This document shows, in pieces, positions 44,641 to 57,671 of a stretch of 64,000 nucleotides of DNA; position 1 is the stretch's first letter; each line of letters opens with the position of its first letter. Made by a program: the position numbers and the translations under genes. Below the pieces are notes generated by a model that saw only the letters and a list, made by a program, of their open reading frames with translations, was not told where the DNA came from and made no database searches. The stretch lies in contig BSBN01001198.1 in assembly GCA_027924645.1 (NCBI GenBank), positions 1,054,001-1,118,000 of the forward strand, given 5' to 3'. Source of the DNA: Cunninghamia lanceolata (lineage: Eukaryota; Streptophyta; Pinopsida; Cupressales; Cupressaceae).

Positions 44641-47600
44641 CATAGATATAAGATCTACATTTCTTTCCTCTAAGGGTTAATGTGGGAAATGAATATGTGT
44701 CTTGATTCCACTTTATGGGAATAGTTTGTTTACACTTATATCAAGCTTTTATTTAGTAAATCATACAGTACTAGAGGTGCATACATGATATTATCCTAAC
44801 ATAGTAGGTTTACTCATGGAAATGAAATGGTTTGGAATTGATGGTGTGTTATAGTGTAGACCTCATTTTTTTCCTAAGAGTCATTTTGAATATTTTGGTA
44901 TCCTTGGTGTTTTAGTCATGACTATTAGAATAGGAATGGAGTGGACTCTCTCATCCAAATTAGCTATAATGAAGTGAAGGATTGTGGCACATGAGAGGTT
45001 AGAACATAAAAAGTAAAATTTATTAGCATTCAAACATGAAATAAATGTAATTAAGATTAACCACATTTAGCACCATATTTCCTTGTGGATTTTTGGAATG
45101 AGTGTGAAGGATATTATCCTAATCATTTTTTATGATTGATGTAAATTCCATTGGGAATCCCCTATTGGGGATAGGAGCATACTTCTCAACTTTACTTAGT
45201 CTTAGTATCGTAGTGATGATATTCCATAGTCTTATGTCAAATAATCCTCTTTCTTGAATTCATCAAATCATTTGTATTCAATTGGTGCATATGAAACATA
45301 TGTGTGTGCATTTGATTGGTATTTGTGAAGACCATTTGTATGCCCTTGGTTGGTGTTGTGAATGTAATGTGTATGCTATATTTATGACCTATGTATGAGA
45401 TGTAATTATGTCAAACCTATCTTGTTTTGCTTGTGTGTGTTGACTACCCAATCAATTGCCTCCTTATCTAGAGAGGCGGGCCTTAGGGTCCCTTATGGAT
45501 AGGTTATAGACCAATCACCACTAGTGGTCAGTAAAATATTTGGTGGTGTACTTTGGAGAACATGCAAAGGTTCTCATAGATCTCTTGTGTAGTTATAGCT
45601 TTTCATTATTGCGTAGTTGAACAATTGTATATTGAGATCAATCAAGTAAATTTTGTTTAAGTTGTAACAAGAATCTTTAATCCATCTTTGTAATTGATTA
45701 CAATCCATCCATGTTTGGGGATGCAAACACCATGTGTAATTTTTGGTGGTACCTATCTAATGTTGTTTTGTATCATGCTTTGTAATGATATCTCATGTAT
45801 CGTAAAGTCCTGATTATATGTCACTTAGGCCTAATTTAAACTAAAGTTGGAAAATGAATTATTGAACATATTATGATTTGAATATGATATCATGGATATG
45901 AGGAGTTCAATAGTAGTGTGCTTTTATACTCAAAACTCTTAAGATTTGGGAGTTGTGCTTGATTGTGTGTTTCTTTGGTCACATTGTTATAAGAAGGATA
46001 CTTGTTTGTGATTAAGGAGTATTCCTTTGAAATTGAATTAAAAATTTTTGTGGACTTTGTATATTTCTTATTGAAGATTAGGTATGCAATATTTTGATGT
46101 TTGGAACCATTTGTAAACATTGATAAACATGTGGAAGTTATGGCATGTTCCATGTAAGGCCACTTTAGCTTGCATTGGCTTGGCCATGAACTAGTTTTTG
46201 GTCATTTGGACTTTGTTTATCCTTTTAGGGTTTAGAACATATTTTTGGGAGTTTAATTTTATGTTAGACTGACAAGGGTCATTGTACCTCATCATTTATT
46301 CATATTTCTGATGTCAAATCCAGGGCTGTGTCCTTGGCTATCTACAATTAGGAATCCTATAGTTGCCAGTTTTATCTAACTAACTCCAATGACTTTTACT
46401 GATTTAAAGAAGCTGATACATCTGCTATGAAATGAATTCCAAAAAAAATATTGAAAACAAAATTGAACAGTAAATTACTTAAACCAAATCTATAAACTGA
46501 AACATGCATGTATCTATGAAAATAGTATCTTCTGAAGCAAATCTAGAATAACAAATAACAATACTAACCTTCTGCCTTGGTGGTGAGAGTGGGCCCTTTC
46601 TCCACACCCTTAGGGCTGAAGACTAAAGTAAAGAATCAACACAAGAGAATAAGATCACAACTCAATTCAGTCCAATCCCATCAACTTTGCATTTAGAAAA
46701 ATATTGATATCAAAATGAGATTACAGAAATCAAAAGAATAATAGCTGTCCTTTTTGCTGCAACTTCTGTAAGTTTATATCTAAATTTTTGATGAGAGATC
46801 ACTCATCCTATTCTACTAGTTCATCTAAGAGATAACATCAATCTCTTTATTCTACTAATAGTCTAACTACAGAATACATATCCATGCAATAAAAATATAT
46901 TGAGTGGAACATAAGTCCACACTAAATCTGAGTCTTAGTTTTAAATACAATTGGGCAGCGAGGCCTTGAAATATAGGTATTAAATCAGTTTATCAGTAAA
47001 TCATGCAAAAACCAAAAAGAGATAAAAACTTCCAACAGTTAACTATAGACTACCCTTAATTACTCATGTGATGATTTGAGTAACGTCAAAAGCATCTCGA
47101 TCACCACTGGGAGTGTCTAACCGATAGTTGTGCTGGAAATCTACACTATTCTAAAAAGGTACTAGAGATGTATGTTTCTATTTGTAGCTCTGGAGATATG
47201 TTTGTGACCTTCACATTCAACTCTGGAGATGCTCAAGGCTTCAACCCAGCTCTGGAGATGCTTCACCTTCTTATCCCCAAAACCTTTCCAATCAAATTTG
47301 CAAGCATTGGAGACCATTCATGGCAGGCTGATGTTGACTCCAGAGATCATTAGGACTACCTCCGAAGATGCACAAAATTGTCAAACCGAACACCTGTACC
47401 TGTTGATTCAAAAAGAGAGGATTTCTGCATATTTCCATCAATTCAATGTACATTAGTCCTTCAATCAGAAATCATGATCTTAAGTAATTCATCTCTTATT
47501 AATCATCATTAGAACAATCCTGTTAGCCTATTTTGGTGCTGTCATCAGGATTTTGGAATAAAAAGGGGCAAAAAAAGAGGTAAAAAGATGTATTTCATGG

Positions 47601-48480
47601 GTGCTACCTGACACTCATCATAGACCATTTAAGGATCCCATGGCCATGTTCAAAACCAAATTTGGAGTCAAATGGGATCTTCTTGTTCAAATTTGACATA
47701 GTTTCCTATTTAGGTTCACCTATTTTGCCATAGGGCAATTTTGCATGACCAAGGGTGATCCTAGAAATGGTAGGGAAATATTAGGAATTTTGGGGTGGTC
47801 TCAATAATTTTAGGGAATTCATGTATTGGAAAAAAGGTGTGTTCCTACTCAAAAGGGGTGAACCTATCATAGTAGATAGTTGATGACTTATTTTAGAATT
47901 TTTTTCTAAATAAAAGTTAACCCTTAGGGTTTGCCTTGAATTCCTATCAACTTAGTTTGATGAAATTTATTATCCTTTGTTATTTATTCTTTTTTTGTGT
48001 CATCATTATGCTTGGGGTTAGGAATGGTTATTGCCTTACAAGATTAAGGTGAGATATTGGATGTTCCTACTGCTCTACCTTATATGTGAGAAAACTAAGG
48101 TTTGATTATCATTTCTATATCATTTTCATATGTGTTTGTGTTTATGGTTGAACTATAGGATTAAATGGTGCTCATGGTTTCCTTTGAATAGGAAATAATG
48201 TCCCATTCTCTTGTATTCTTACCCATTTATGATAAACAAAGATAGTGGTCAAGTACCCTACCATCATGTTAGAGGAAACTTTAAATTCTCATTGCTTGTC
48301 ACAATGAGGTCATTCAAAATAGTATAAGTATTCCACTTATGCAATCATGCCTTATGCATTGATGATATGTTCTATGAGTGTAATTGTGTTGTTTCATGAT
48401 AACTCTAGTATGTGAGTGTGCATTGTGACATGTTTCTGTTGTAATTTTAATGTGGAAAATTTGTTAGTTCATTTATTATC
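44641..48480. other. No gene recognised
   Basis: Degenerate AT-rich DNA without identifiable domains. A phrase (a/g)ctctggagat is repeated at 47,187, 47,220 and 47,249, with weaker copies to 47,380. The 61- and 75-residue frames there are produced by that repeat. Confidence 0.45.
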
Positions 48481-48516
48481 CATTAATGTCTTAGGTTCAT
48501 TCTTGGGCATTACATT

Positions 48517-48534
48517 TGGTATTAGATTGCCTAG
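48517..48534 (+). other. Isolated LTR-retroelement primer-binding site
   Basis: TGGTATTAGATTGCCTAG follows an LTR-like end (cattaca, 48,508-48,514) by two bases and matches the tRNA-iMet PBS TGGTATCAGAGCCTAG with small changes. It implies that the DNA just left of 48,514 is an LTR, whose start I cannot place. The DNA to the right (48,730-49,450) may be its Gag region, but no motif is legible. Confidence 0.5.
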
Positions 48535-50258
48535 ATTGCAATAACAAGAGCTCCAATTGTGTGTGTGGCTCATGTACATTCTTTATGGATCTTTCTTGAG
48601 TGTTGGCCTTGTATCTTGTCTTGTGTGGTAGAATAATGCCACATAGACCTTGTTATTTAATGGTCCCCACAAGTTGGATTGAGATGGCTTGAGTGGATAG
48701 AAATGTCCTTGGATGACAGTTGATATGGGAACTCAAATCATGGATGCCCTAAGGTAGGTGATTGAGTATTTTCCTCCTCATCAAGAGGTCATCCCATTGG
48801 TAGAGTGAGAAAACTCTAGGAGTCCTCTCCTTTCATGAGTAGTACACAAGGAGGAACTTCATTAGGCACAACCATAATTGGTGGTGATGGATACCATTAG
48901 AGGGCATAATAAAGGAGTAACCATGTTAGTGACCTTTGTTGATGTAATTCCACTACCATCAAGGGTTCTTCAATAGGTGTAGAGGCTTGGGCCTCGTCAG
49001 GGATCTTAGGGAGCTATGCATAGATCTTCCCATAGTAAGCATAGGGACCAAGGGTACTTGGAGAGTGTCCCTCAACCTTAGCAAGTATCTCTAGGAGGTT
49101 AGCCTAATGGTGGTAGTAGCCACAAAGAGCAATTGAGGCAACACATGAGGGAATTTATATTTCAACAATGATAGTCTATAAGTAGTCTACCTATTGCCAA
49201 TTATTTGGCCAATCATTGGGTGGGTAGTCCTTAGCCCATGCAACCTCAGGTCATAGGACCATGTTATTCTTATGGCTAGTTGGGACATATTGATTGATAT
49301 TTTCTGCAAGGTATAGTGGTAGCTAGTGGTTAGGGAAGAACTATTTTTGACCCATATGCGGGTAAGGAGTAGCTAGTTGGTGTTTGCGGATCCATTGCTA
49401 GTCCTTGTCATGATTGACTAGTTGATGTTTTTGGATAATTTCTATGTACCACATGTGTTATGTGTTGATACTATCCTTGGATTTAATATTATAATTTTAA
49501 ATATTATGGATATACTAATTCTATATTTGTTATAAGGCTAGTTATGCAAATGTCTTATATGAGCTATTGGTTAAGCTGGTAACTTTAGCTATATGATGTC
49601 AAATTAAGAATTGGCCTATGACCAACTTGGAATAATTATTAAATGTTACTTTTGCATGATATGAAGAGTAAGATTGATCTAATATTATTGATTTTATCTT
49701 CATGTTGATAAATTTTGTAATGTGACTAATTTTTCTTTATTCTCTTAGCTATGTGAGTGAAAAGGCTTGTTTGAAACTTGAAGCACCTTATAAGGTGTAG
49801 AACTTAAACTTGTGTTGCATTAGATACTCCTTGTGTGGTAAATGCATAATATGTGTTGGGTCTTGTCTTGGATGTGTGTGTTTGTATGTGCCTTGTGGTT
49901 GTTTCCAAGCAGGTTCTCTAGGTGGTTGCATGTTGGAGTATATCATTTGTGGGGAATAGTTAGACCCTTATTTTTCTAGTCATTATCCCATGTGTGGATA
50001 AAATTTCTTGATTCTTTGAGAACTATCATTGAACTTATTCTGAAAAGATAGTGTAAGGTTGACAGTTATTCGTGCCTTTCCCTTTGTCATATAGTTTTGG
50101 GTAATCCCACAATAATGAGTCCCATTTTTTGGCCAAGATGGACATTGATATCAACATTTTTAACTAAATCTTCACTTTCTGATACCTATAGTAGCTAAAC
50201 TGTTAAGAATTTGAATATGACGTGAACTAGTGATTTGTGGTGATTTGTGTGTAGATTC

Positions 50259-50296
<38 letters not shown>

Positions 50297-50890
50297 TGAA
50301 ATAAATCATGAATCTTTCAATGTCTCTTTTAATAACTAGTTTTTAATAGTAAACAACATTTTCAGAAAGTAACGTTTATGTTGTCTAGCATAACTTTTTT
50401 CTATAAAGGATAAACTTCTAATTTTTAAAATATAGGGTTTTAACATCAATATCTAGTGCATGGATATTTTTTCATAATTTTCTGTTACATATTTTTTTAA
50501 TTAATTTTGAAGTTAGGGTGACTATAATTTGGACATAGGTTTTATGTCGTCAAGCCTAAGTTGTTGTGTATATATATCGAAATTCAATTTTTTTTTGGTG
50601 AAACAAGGACATCAATACCTAGTGCAAAGGTATTTTTTGGAAATTTTTTTCAATGTTTCACTCTTTTTCCACCTGTGTATAATGAAGAACTTGATGTTCA
50701 ATGAAAAACCTATGTCTAGTAAAATTTAAAAATTAAATACATATAATAAAATGAAAATATATGAAAATTATACTTGTTGGAAAGCTCATTTCGAGGACTA
50801 CAATCTTGCAAATTATCTTATCAAGTTAATTACATTTGAAGGTCCAACATGAGGCTTGAAACTAGATTTTCTAAGGAAATTTTGAAGTAG
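48535..50890. other. No gene recognised
   Basis: Probably the decayed body of the element primed at 48,517, with all frames closed. A (AT)n tract lies at about 50,262-50,292. Confidence 0.4.
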
Positions 50891-50899
50891 ACACAAAAA

Positions 50900-51110
50900 G
50901 TGTCTAGCTAAGCACCTTCATTCGAAGGTCCTTGGAATGAAGGTACCTATGAACAAAGATTTTACCTTCGTTTATAGGTACATGTATATGAAGGTACCTT
51001 CCAAAAAAGTTGACAACAAATTAATATTTAAATACTGTTGAATGAAGGTCACTGAATAAAAAATATCCGTGGATTTTTAGCAGTCGACCTTTGAATGAAG
51101 GCAAATTGCA
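50900..51110. repeat. GAAGGTACC-type repeats upstream of the transposase gene
   Basis: The phrases cgaaggtcc, gaaggtacct, ccttcg, gaaggtaccttcc and gaaggtcac recur in both orientations (about 50,920-51,090). The cluster lies directly 5' of the transposase-like gene and could be subterminal transposon DNA. No clear terminal inverted repeat was found. Confidence 0.4.
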
Positions 51111-51310
51111 GCCAACATTTAAAAAAATGCGTCTATTCGAATTACATGTATATATACAAGGTCATATTTTGTGATTTTAATATAAAAAATTAAACAAAAA
51201 TTCGGTAGGTCTATTTGAAAGGTCATATTTTTTGTGAGTGCTTTACAAATTTGGAACGTGGAATTGACAAAGAAATTATCGAGATCATATTTTGCAAATC
51301 CTTGAAGAAG

Positions 51311-51419
51311 ATGGGAAATAAAAGGACAAGGCAAAATAAGGTTGCACGATATCATTTAACCGAAAGGGAACAAAAATTCTGTGAAGAAAGGATGCAAAGA
51401 TATTATGCTCAAAGAGAAG
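51311..51419 (+). pseudogene. Transposase exon 1
   Basis: It encodes MGNKRTRQNKVARYHLTERE and on to AQREG, short, basic and helix-rich. The first ATG of the frame is at 51,311; the frame stays open upstream to about 51,215 without another ATG. The donor is g|gtatgt at 51,420. The 1,676-bp intron that follows holds several short telomere-like phrases (ccctaaaccctaa at about 51,620, 51,890 and 52,085). Confidence 0.6.
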
Positions 51420-53585
51420 GTATGTATATTTTATATAAATTATGATTTTTTTTTCAATTAAATCATCTTCTAGATAAGATTAGGATCAATAAGATCAAAT
51501 TGTTTTTGATTGAAGTAATTTTTTCAATTCAAGTATGTTTTAAATATATTCATTTATTTAAATGTTGCGGATCCCATTACCATTCCTAAGTCTACTAAAA
51601 CCACTACATTCCCTAAGTCTACTTAACAACCCTAAACCCTATTTACCCTAGAAACCTTAGATCCTAAACCCCAAATATTATTGAGCTAAATATATGATTA
51701 GATGTTTTGGCTAAATTTTATTCCACTAAATTAACTAATCAAATTCCTTTCTACTATATTTTTGTACCTTACTTGCCAAGTGAATCTACGATAAACCCTA
51801 GGTCCTATCTAGGACCCTGCCCCAATGGAGACGTGTAATTTGACTATCCTCAAAACATCCCTAGTCCTAACTTGCCTAAGTCTTAAACCCTAAACCCTAA
51901 CCCCTAAGTTCTTTAAATATTATAATTTGAGTTAAATCTACACACATAAATTAGGATTTTAGAATGTATTGTTTACAACGTAAATTTAAATAATAATTAA
52001 GTAATTAAAGTTGTAATGTTCAAAATAAATTATAGTTACAAATTAAAGACTTGTGAGAGTTTCTTATATACCCTAGACTCCTAAACCCTAAACCTTATTT
52101 ACCAAGTAAATATTATTGAGTTTTAAATCTACATGCGTTCTTTTACTTACACATGCTTAAATAATTTATATTATATTTATCTATTTCTACATGTCCTTAT
52201 ATATCAATTGGGCTATTTGATGGATTTTTCATTATTCAAGTGAGTTGGATTGGTGGAATAATGGCGATATCTCATGAATTTTCCTTTGGTTGTACATTAC
52301 ATGATTATTTATCTTACAACATATTATATTTTTACCATGTTCATTTATTCTCCACTCACATGTTTAATCACTTACATAGTTTGTGCAAAACCACTTAGAG
52401 GGGACATATATATATAATATATTGACCTACTATTTTATATACGTGCATATGATTATTGTAGCCCTCTAGGAATTTTGCACCACATTCACCATGGTTCTAA
52501 GATTGATTATTTATTCATAGGACATGTAGTTAACATTTATTCATGCAACATGTAATATTATCTCCTTCTCTACTACTATTATATATATTGATCTATAATT
52601 TTGTAGGTACACAATTAAATCTTTATTACATTGAATATATTTTTAGGTTAAATGATCTAGTAATTGAATATGTACCTATAAGTTTACTTGAACTACATAT
52701 AAATTATAATTTGACAAATTAGCAAGTAGTTGTTAATGAGCTTATTTAAGATTTTGATTAGATGATACTCCTAGAATTTTGTTACATAAATAGGACATGA
52801 AAAGTTAACTTTAGATGGAACTTGTACACATGACCATCCATATGGAGACATATCATTCTAGATGTTATTTCCATTTACATGTTCATTTTCTCTTCTTGTA
52901 CAAATACTTTGACATGCATGCACTTGATCGGTAGTTTAATTGTAATTCTTCAAGTTGGAGAAAATTGTAAGGATGAATATTACATCCCAAACACTTTCTC
53001 ATTCTAAACTCATAATCACCTTGATGCTTTATCCATAGTTTAATAATCTAACTTTTATATATTCTAAAATCTTCTCTTTTATATGATATGTGTAGGGGCT
53101 CAACATACGAAAACTGGAGTAGAGGTCTAGCCTAATTTAGTTATTAGAGTAGAGGAGGCTGAGGCACACATAGTTGATGTCAGGGAGGAGACCCAAGCAC
53201 AAACAATTGATGTTAGAGAGGAGGCCCATACACAATTTGATGTTGGACAGGGGTCAAGATCACTTGCTTCTACCAATATTCATACTATGAATCTAATTAA
53301 AGAGGTGAAGAGAAAAATTTCTTACAAAAATATAGATCATTTGATTCAAATGGATATAGAGAAATTGAAATCTTATGTTGAACAACCTAGTCAAACTACT
53401 AAGAGGGCATTGACAAGAACTCCAAAGGAAATAATTGAGGCTTATTTCAAAAATCATGATACACTTGGTCAAGCCCAACTATTATCAACATTGCTTCTTC
53501 GTGATGACCTAAAGGAGCAATTACAATTGATGGGTGTAGATTTCACAAAAAAGAGGAAAATACACCTAGAAAAAGATATTGTTGA

Positions 53586-53590
53586 AAATG
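53586..53590. repeat. Left duplication of solo LTR
   Basis: aaatg, repeated at 54,417-54,421. Confidence 0.85.
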
Positions 53591-54416
53591 TGATGTAGGA
53601 GAATCCCAGGTTGTAGAGCAATCTTTCATCAACCAAAAACATTTTGCATTCTTTCTTTTCTTTCATTTTCAGTTCAGTTTAGTCAATTGTAGTTTCAACA
53701 TTTTGTACCACATTTTGCTGCATCTTCATATTAGAGCTCGCAGAACAGGGTTTAGCATCTACATATCATCATCTACATCATATCCAAATTTTAGGTCATT
53801 TGGACTTGTCTACTAAAAGTTATCGCTAACATAAGATCATTAGTTCTCACAGAGCAGAGCATTCAAACAATCAGTTGAAGGAGAAGGTTTGCAGAGCACT
53901 TTCATGACTTGTGGAGTCTAATGACACATCATACAGGGCACATATAGATCAGATAGACCTTCCTTGAGGTCTGCACCTTGATTCATGCATTTGTAGAGCA
54001 TTATCAGTTGTTTAAGGCCAACCTATTTATTTCTGCACGTTACATTCCTTCATTGGAGTTTATAACCTTTCTTAGCCAACGCAGAGGATTTCAAGAGCTT
54101 GGAGATGATATATATATAGATCTCTAGGATGTATTAGAGAGGTAGTTAATCAGTTAGATAGTTCTTAGTTTGTGATCCTTAGATGTTTTGTTCTAGAAAG
54201 TTCTTCAAAGAAATATCTATTGTAACTAGAAAATTAGGCCTGTGAGCCCTAGATTGTAGCATGCATGTTGCCGGCATATAAGAATTCTGAATATATGATA
54301 TATTGAGCATTTGAATCTTCCATTACATTCTATATTTGTGTTGTTTCCATTGTGTTTACTCTAGCTTCATGGTTTGGATAGTTCATTCTATGAACCCTTC
54401 GACCATGACTGCACCA
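53591..54416. mobile_element. Solo LTR inserted in transposase exon 2
   Basis: 826 bp starting TGATGTAGGAGAATCCC and ending GACTGCACCA, bounded by the 5-bp duplication aaatg. No internal retroelement domains, so this is a solo LTR left by LTR-LTR recombination. Removing the LTR and one duplication copy restores a continuous reading frame (IVEN-VQKG), which confirms both the boundaries and the exon. A TATA-like catataag at about 54,276 hints at plus orientation. Confidence 0.85.
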
Positions 54417-54421
54417 AAATG
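54417..54421. repeat. Right duplication of solo LTR
   Basis: aaatg, identical to 53,586-53,590. Confidence 0.85.
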
Positions 54422-56075
54422 TTCAAAAAGGTTTGGCTTCCATTGGGAAACAATCTCGATCAACGGATAAGAGCATTTCAAGAAGAGTGATGTTGACATC
54501 TATTGTAAGTCCACAAAGGTCAATAAAGCATCAAATCTCTTCACTTTCAAGTGAAATTGGCTTAAGTAGAAAGACATTAACAAGATATGTGAAAAGGAGA
54601 AAGGTTTTGGATGATACTACTACAAAAGGCAATTGGGCATTGATGTGTAGGGCTCCTCATTCTGACAAGATTGAAGATTGTTTTAGGAACTTTATCTCAA
54701 GTTTTTTGCATGATCATACTCATCCCTCATCAAATAAAAGAGATGTTCTAAAACACAGGATCGGGCTTGGAGACAATTTTGAACTACATACAAAACATTG
54801 GCTAGACATAACACAACATGAGATGTATGTGATGCAAATCCTCATATAAAGATTGGACAAACAATGTTTCAAATGTTAAGGCCACATTATGTGAAGGCAA
54901 AAAAGGTTTTCAAAACTTGTTGTTGTCATTATAATATTGAATTTGATCTTTACTATCAGGTGTTTTGAAAGATCAGAGAAGAAAGTGATGGTTCTCAAAA
55001 TGCACCTCCTAAACGGGTAAGTCAATTCATAGCATCCATCTTATGTGATAAATTTGATGATGTTGTAGATGGTCCAATGAAATGCATAAAAGGACTTTGT
55101 GAAACATGTGGAAATATGGCTAAAATTCCTTTAAGAAATGAAGATACTGACATGACGAAGATGGTAAATTTCAAGAGTTACAAGTACGTAAAGTTTGAAA
55201 CAAAAATTGGGAAAGAATCCACAAGGTTAGATTATGTAGAAGAGGAGGTACCTATTGGAACATTTATGGAAAATTTTCATAAATTGATACAACCATACAT
55301 ACATCATGCATTTTATGTAAAGTGGCAAGAAAAACAATTTCAGTTGTTAAGAGATACTTTCCCACTTGGAACAATTTTATCAGTAGTTGACTTTGCAAAA
55401 AATTACTCTTTTACCCATCAAAAGGAGATTCAAACACAATATTACTATTCAGAGCAGGTAATATTATGGTGCACGTGTGTTATCGACATGCACAATTGGA
55501 TTTGGATGGTGTTTACATTACATATGAAAAATGAGTCATTAAGAAAAAATATAACTTTTATATTAGCGATGATAAAGAGCATGACACACTTTTTGTCCAA
55601 CATTTTTTTAAGAAGTTTTTTGAATATTTGGCAAGAAGAGGTGTGAAGATTGAAAAACATTTTGTATGGTCTGATGGGTGTGCGTCGCAATTAAAATCAT
55701 CAAGGCCATTTTATGCACTATGTAGATATCATCGACAAGATAATATATTAGATGTTTGGAGTTTCTTTGAGAGTGGCCATGGAAAGGGTGAACATGATGG
55801 CACAGGAGCTTGCATCAAACACGCTCTAAGAAAACATCAAATGAATTATGAGGGAGATCATATAAATGATGCACATGATGTTGTTGAATGGTGTAAGAAA
55901 CACTTTGCATGTTATGTCGACACATGTTCAGGGAGGAAACCATGTCCAAATAGAGTGTTTTGGGAGAAATTAGGTATGTAATTTATTGTTTGAAAGAAGT
56001 TTCACTTGTTTTTAAAAATTTAAGTTTAAGAACTCTATATTTATTTTATTTTTGAATTATATATATAATTTGTAG

Positions 56076-56378
56076 GCATGGATAGAAGAACAATGCATGG
56101 ATGCAAGAGGGTAGAGAAAACAAGATCTTTACATTGTGTCATGAGTACATATAAGCACCCATGGACATTGTGGACTAGGGATTACTCTTGTTTTTGTTAT
56201 GACTGCATTTTGGGAAATTTTGTGAATTGCAACAACCAAGAACATGGATATGTCAGTGAATGGAATTTGGTGCCACTAGTTGTTACTGACAGATACAATG
56301 AAGATGAAGATGAAATATTTGAAGACATTCCTTTGATTTCAATTGATTATGACCACATTTTAGGATTGATTAAAAAAG
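56076..56378 (+). pseudogene. Transposase exon 3
   Basis: Flanked by tgtag at 56,075 and g|gtatg at 56,379; introns of 102 and 172 bp lie on either side. Encodes GMDRRTMHGCKRVEKTRS, then a Cys-rich part (DYSCFCYDCILGNFVNCNN), then an acidic stretch (DRYNEDEDEIFEDIP). The Cys spacing could bind zinc. The frame is intact. Confidence 0.65.
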
Positions 56379-56550
56379 GTATGAATGCATATATATAAAT
56401 TCTTGCAAATTTTGTAACTTAGACTGATAAATATAAATTATAATATTTGTTAATTTAGACAATTTAATTGTAATTTGTTTATTAATTTTTTTGTACAATT
56501 AAAGATTGGTTCTATTTTTTTTAAATTGAACATTGTATATATGTGTATAG

Positions 56551-56930
56551 GAGATGTTTTTGCGGTCATAGCAGAGGCTGGAAACATAGAAGGTGTTAGT
56601 TATTATTTATTATGTTGTATAGAGGAGAGGATGAAGTTAACAAAACTAGAAACAAGCGATGGAATGTTGTTTCCCACAGGTTCAATTGTAGTGCAAGGGA
56701 CATATCACAAACAAGTCAAAATTGTTCAAAATGGGATTCATTTTACTAATTACCATCTTGAAAACAAGGTGTATCAGTATAGCCACCTAGTAATTGCTAC
56801 TGGCCTATCTCTTCATCAAGTTCCACGTGCACATGGATGTCATAAGTGGAGACTAGATAGAGATTATCATTGGAGAATACTAGAAGTTATTGAAGAGTGT
56901 GCTGAACCAATGGATGTGGTACATGAATGA
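56551..56930 (+). pseudogene. Transposase exon 4, C-terminal domain
   Basis: Begins GDVFAVIAEAGNIEGVSYYLL after the acceptor tatag and ends in a TGA at 56,928-56,930. The predicted beta-strand-rich text (GSIVVQGTYHKQVKIVQ, YQYSHLVIATGL) suggests a small barrel-like domain. The frame is intact. I do not recognise the family. Confidence 0.65.
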
Positions 56931-57166
56931 GTGAGGTGTCCAGGAATGAATATTTTGCTTAGTTCAAGTAGTTCTATTATCTTGGTCATAATTTTGAAAG
57001 TATTTTCAAAGTTTATAAATAGATTTAAGTAATTAAGAGCAATAAGTGCACGCACCTTACAGATCTATAACATTTGGGTACATGATATGTGATTTTTCTT
57101 GTTTCATTGAAATGTACACATGGATGATCTATATATTTACCTAAGCTGCTAGATACATGTACAAAT

Positions 57167-57671
57167 GAAATTGTGATAAATTATTACGAGTCTTTCTCAT
57201 TACATGATGATAATATGAGCCTTAGTGTTCATAAAGTTAAAATACATGTGTGGTGATTATGATGGTTTTATGGATGCCTCTTTACATGTGTAAAAGCATA
57301 TTCTATTTCTATTTAAATTATATATTATCTATGATGCTATATGTTATAAATTACTTAATGATTTTATATTAGAATGATCAAGTGGTAGAGCAAGTTACAA
57401 TTTCGTTGGATGCATATAAATGACAAGTGATAAATTATATTTACACCTTTCTCATTATGTACATGATGATAATACATGAGCCTTAGTGAATATATTTTTA
57501 TGTGATGATTATGATGGTTTTATGGATGCCAAGCTTTACATGTAAAATTTATCATATTCTATTTCTATTTAAATTATATTATTAAAGATGATGTTATGTT
57601 ATTGATTCTAGTTCAATTTTATATTAGAATCAAGTGGTAGAGCTTTACAACATGATTGGATGCATCTCAAG
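57167..57671 (+). repeat. Tandem duplication of about 250 bp
   Basis: Two copies (about 57,167-57,424 and 57,425-57,671) share gataaatta, ctttctcatta, acatgatgataata, tgagccttagtg, gattatgatggttttatggatgcc and caagtggtagagc. They lie 3' of the transposase gene and may be part of the transposon's 3' flank. Confidence 0.8.

Larger units (their letters stand above)
53096..55973 (+). pseudogene. Transposase exon 2 (catalytic), split by solo LTR
   Basis: After the acceptor tgtgtag at 53,095 the frame reads GAQHTKTGVEV, a TAG stop, then an acidic part with a repeated (I)VDVREE motif. A Lys-rich helical part (MNLIKEVKRKISYKN) follows. The LTR interrupts at Asn-Val. On the far side the same frame continues with QKGLASIGKQSR and the helix-turn-helix-like stretch. 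Downstream are KCIKGLCETCGN and FMENFHKLIQPYIHHAF. The proposed first catalytic Asp is in SVVDFAKNYSF, and after a frameshift FYISDDKEHDTLFVQHFF leads to SDGCASQLK and GHGKGEHDG. The exon ends at g|gtatgt. Confidence 0.7.
51311..56930 (+). pseudogene. DDE-type transposase-like gene, four exons, disrupted
   Basis: Exons by eye are 51,311-51,419, 53,096-55,973, 56,076-56,378 and 56,551-56,930 (stop TGA). All three introns are GT...AG and keep frame. A helix-turn-helix-like region has IGLSRKTLTRYVKRRK (about 54,545-54,600). A Cys pair (GLCETCGN) precedes the catalytic fold. Candidate acidic residues are SVVDFAKNYSF, then FVWSDGCASQLKSS, then FFESGHGKGEHDGTGACIK. The C-terminal exon starts GDVFAVIAEAGN. 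The copy is dead: in-frame TAG at about 53,126, a solo LTR at 53,591-54,416, a frameshift near 54,825, TGA near 54,967 and a frameshift near 55,525. I recall similar SDG...Q.K and GHGKG..DG motifs in uncharacterised plant and animal proteins but cannot name the superfamily. Confidence 0.75.

Noticed and set aside
51600..52110. Telomere-like ccctaaa phrases
   Set aside because: Only two or three degenerate units at a time inside an intron; not a telomeric array.
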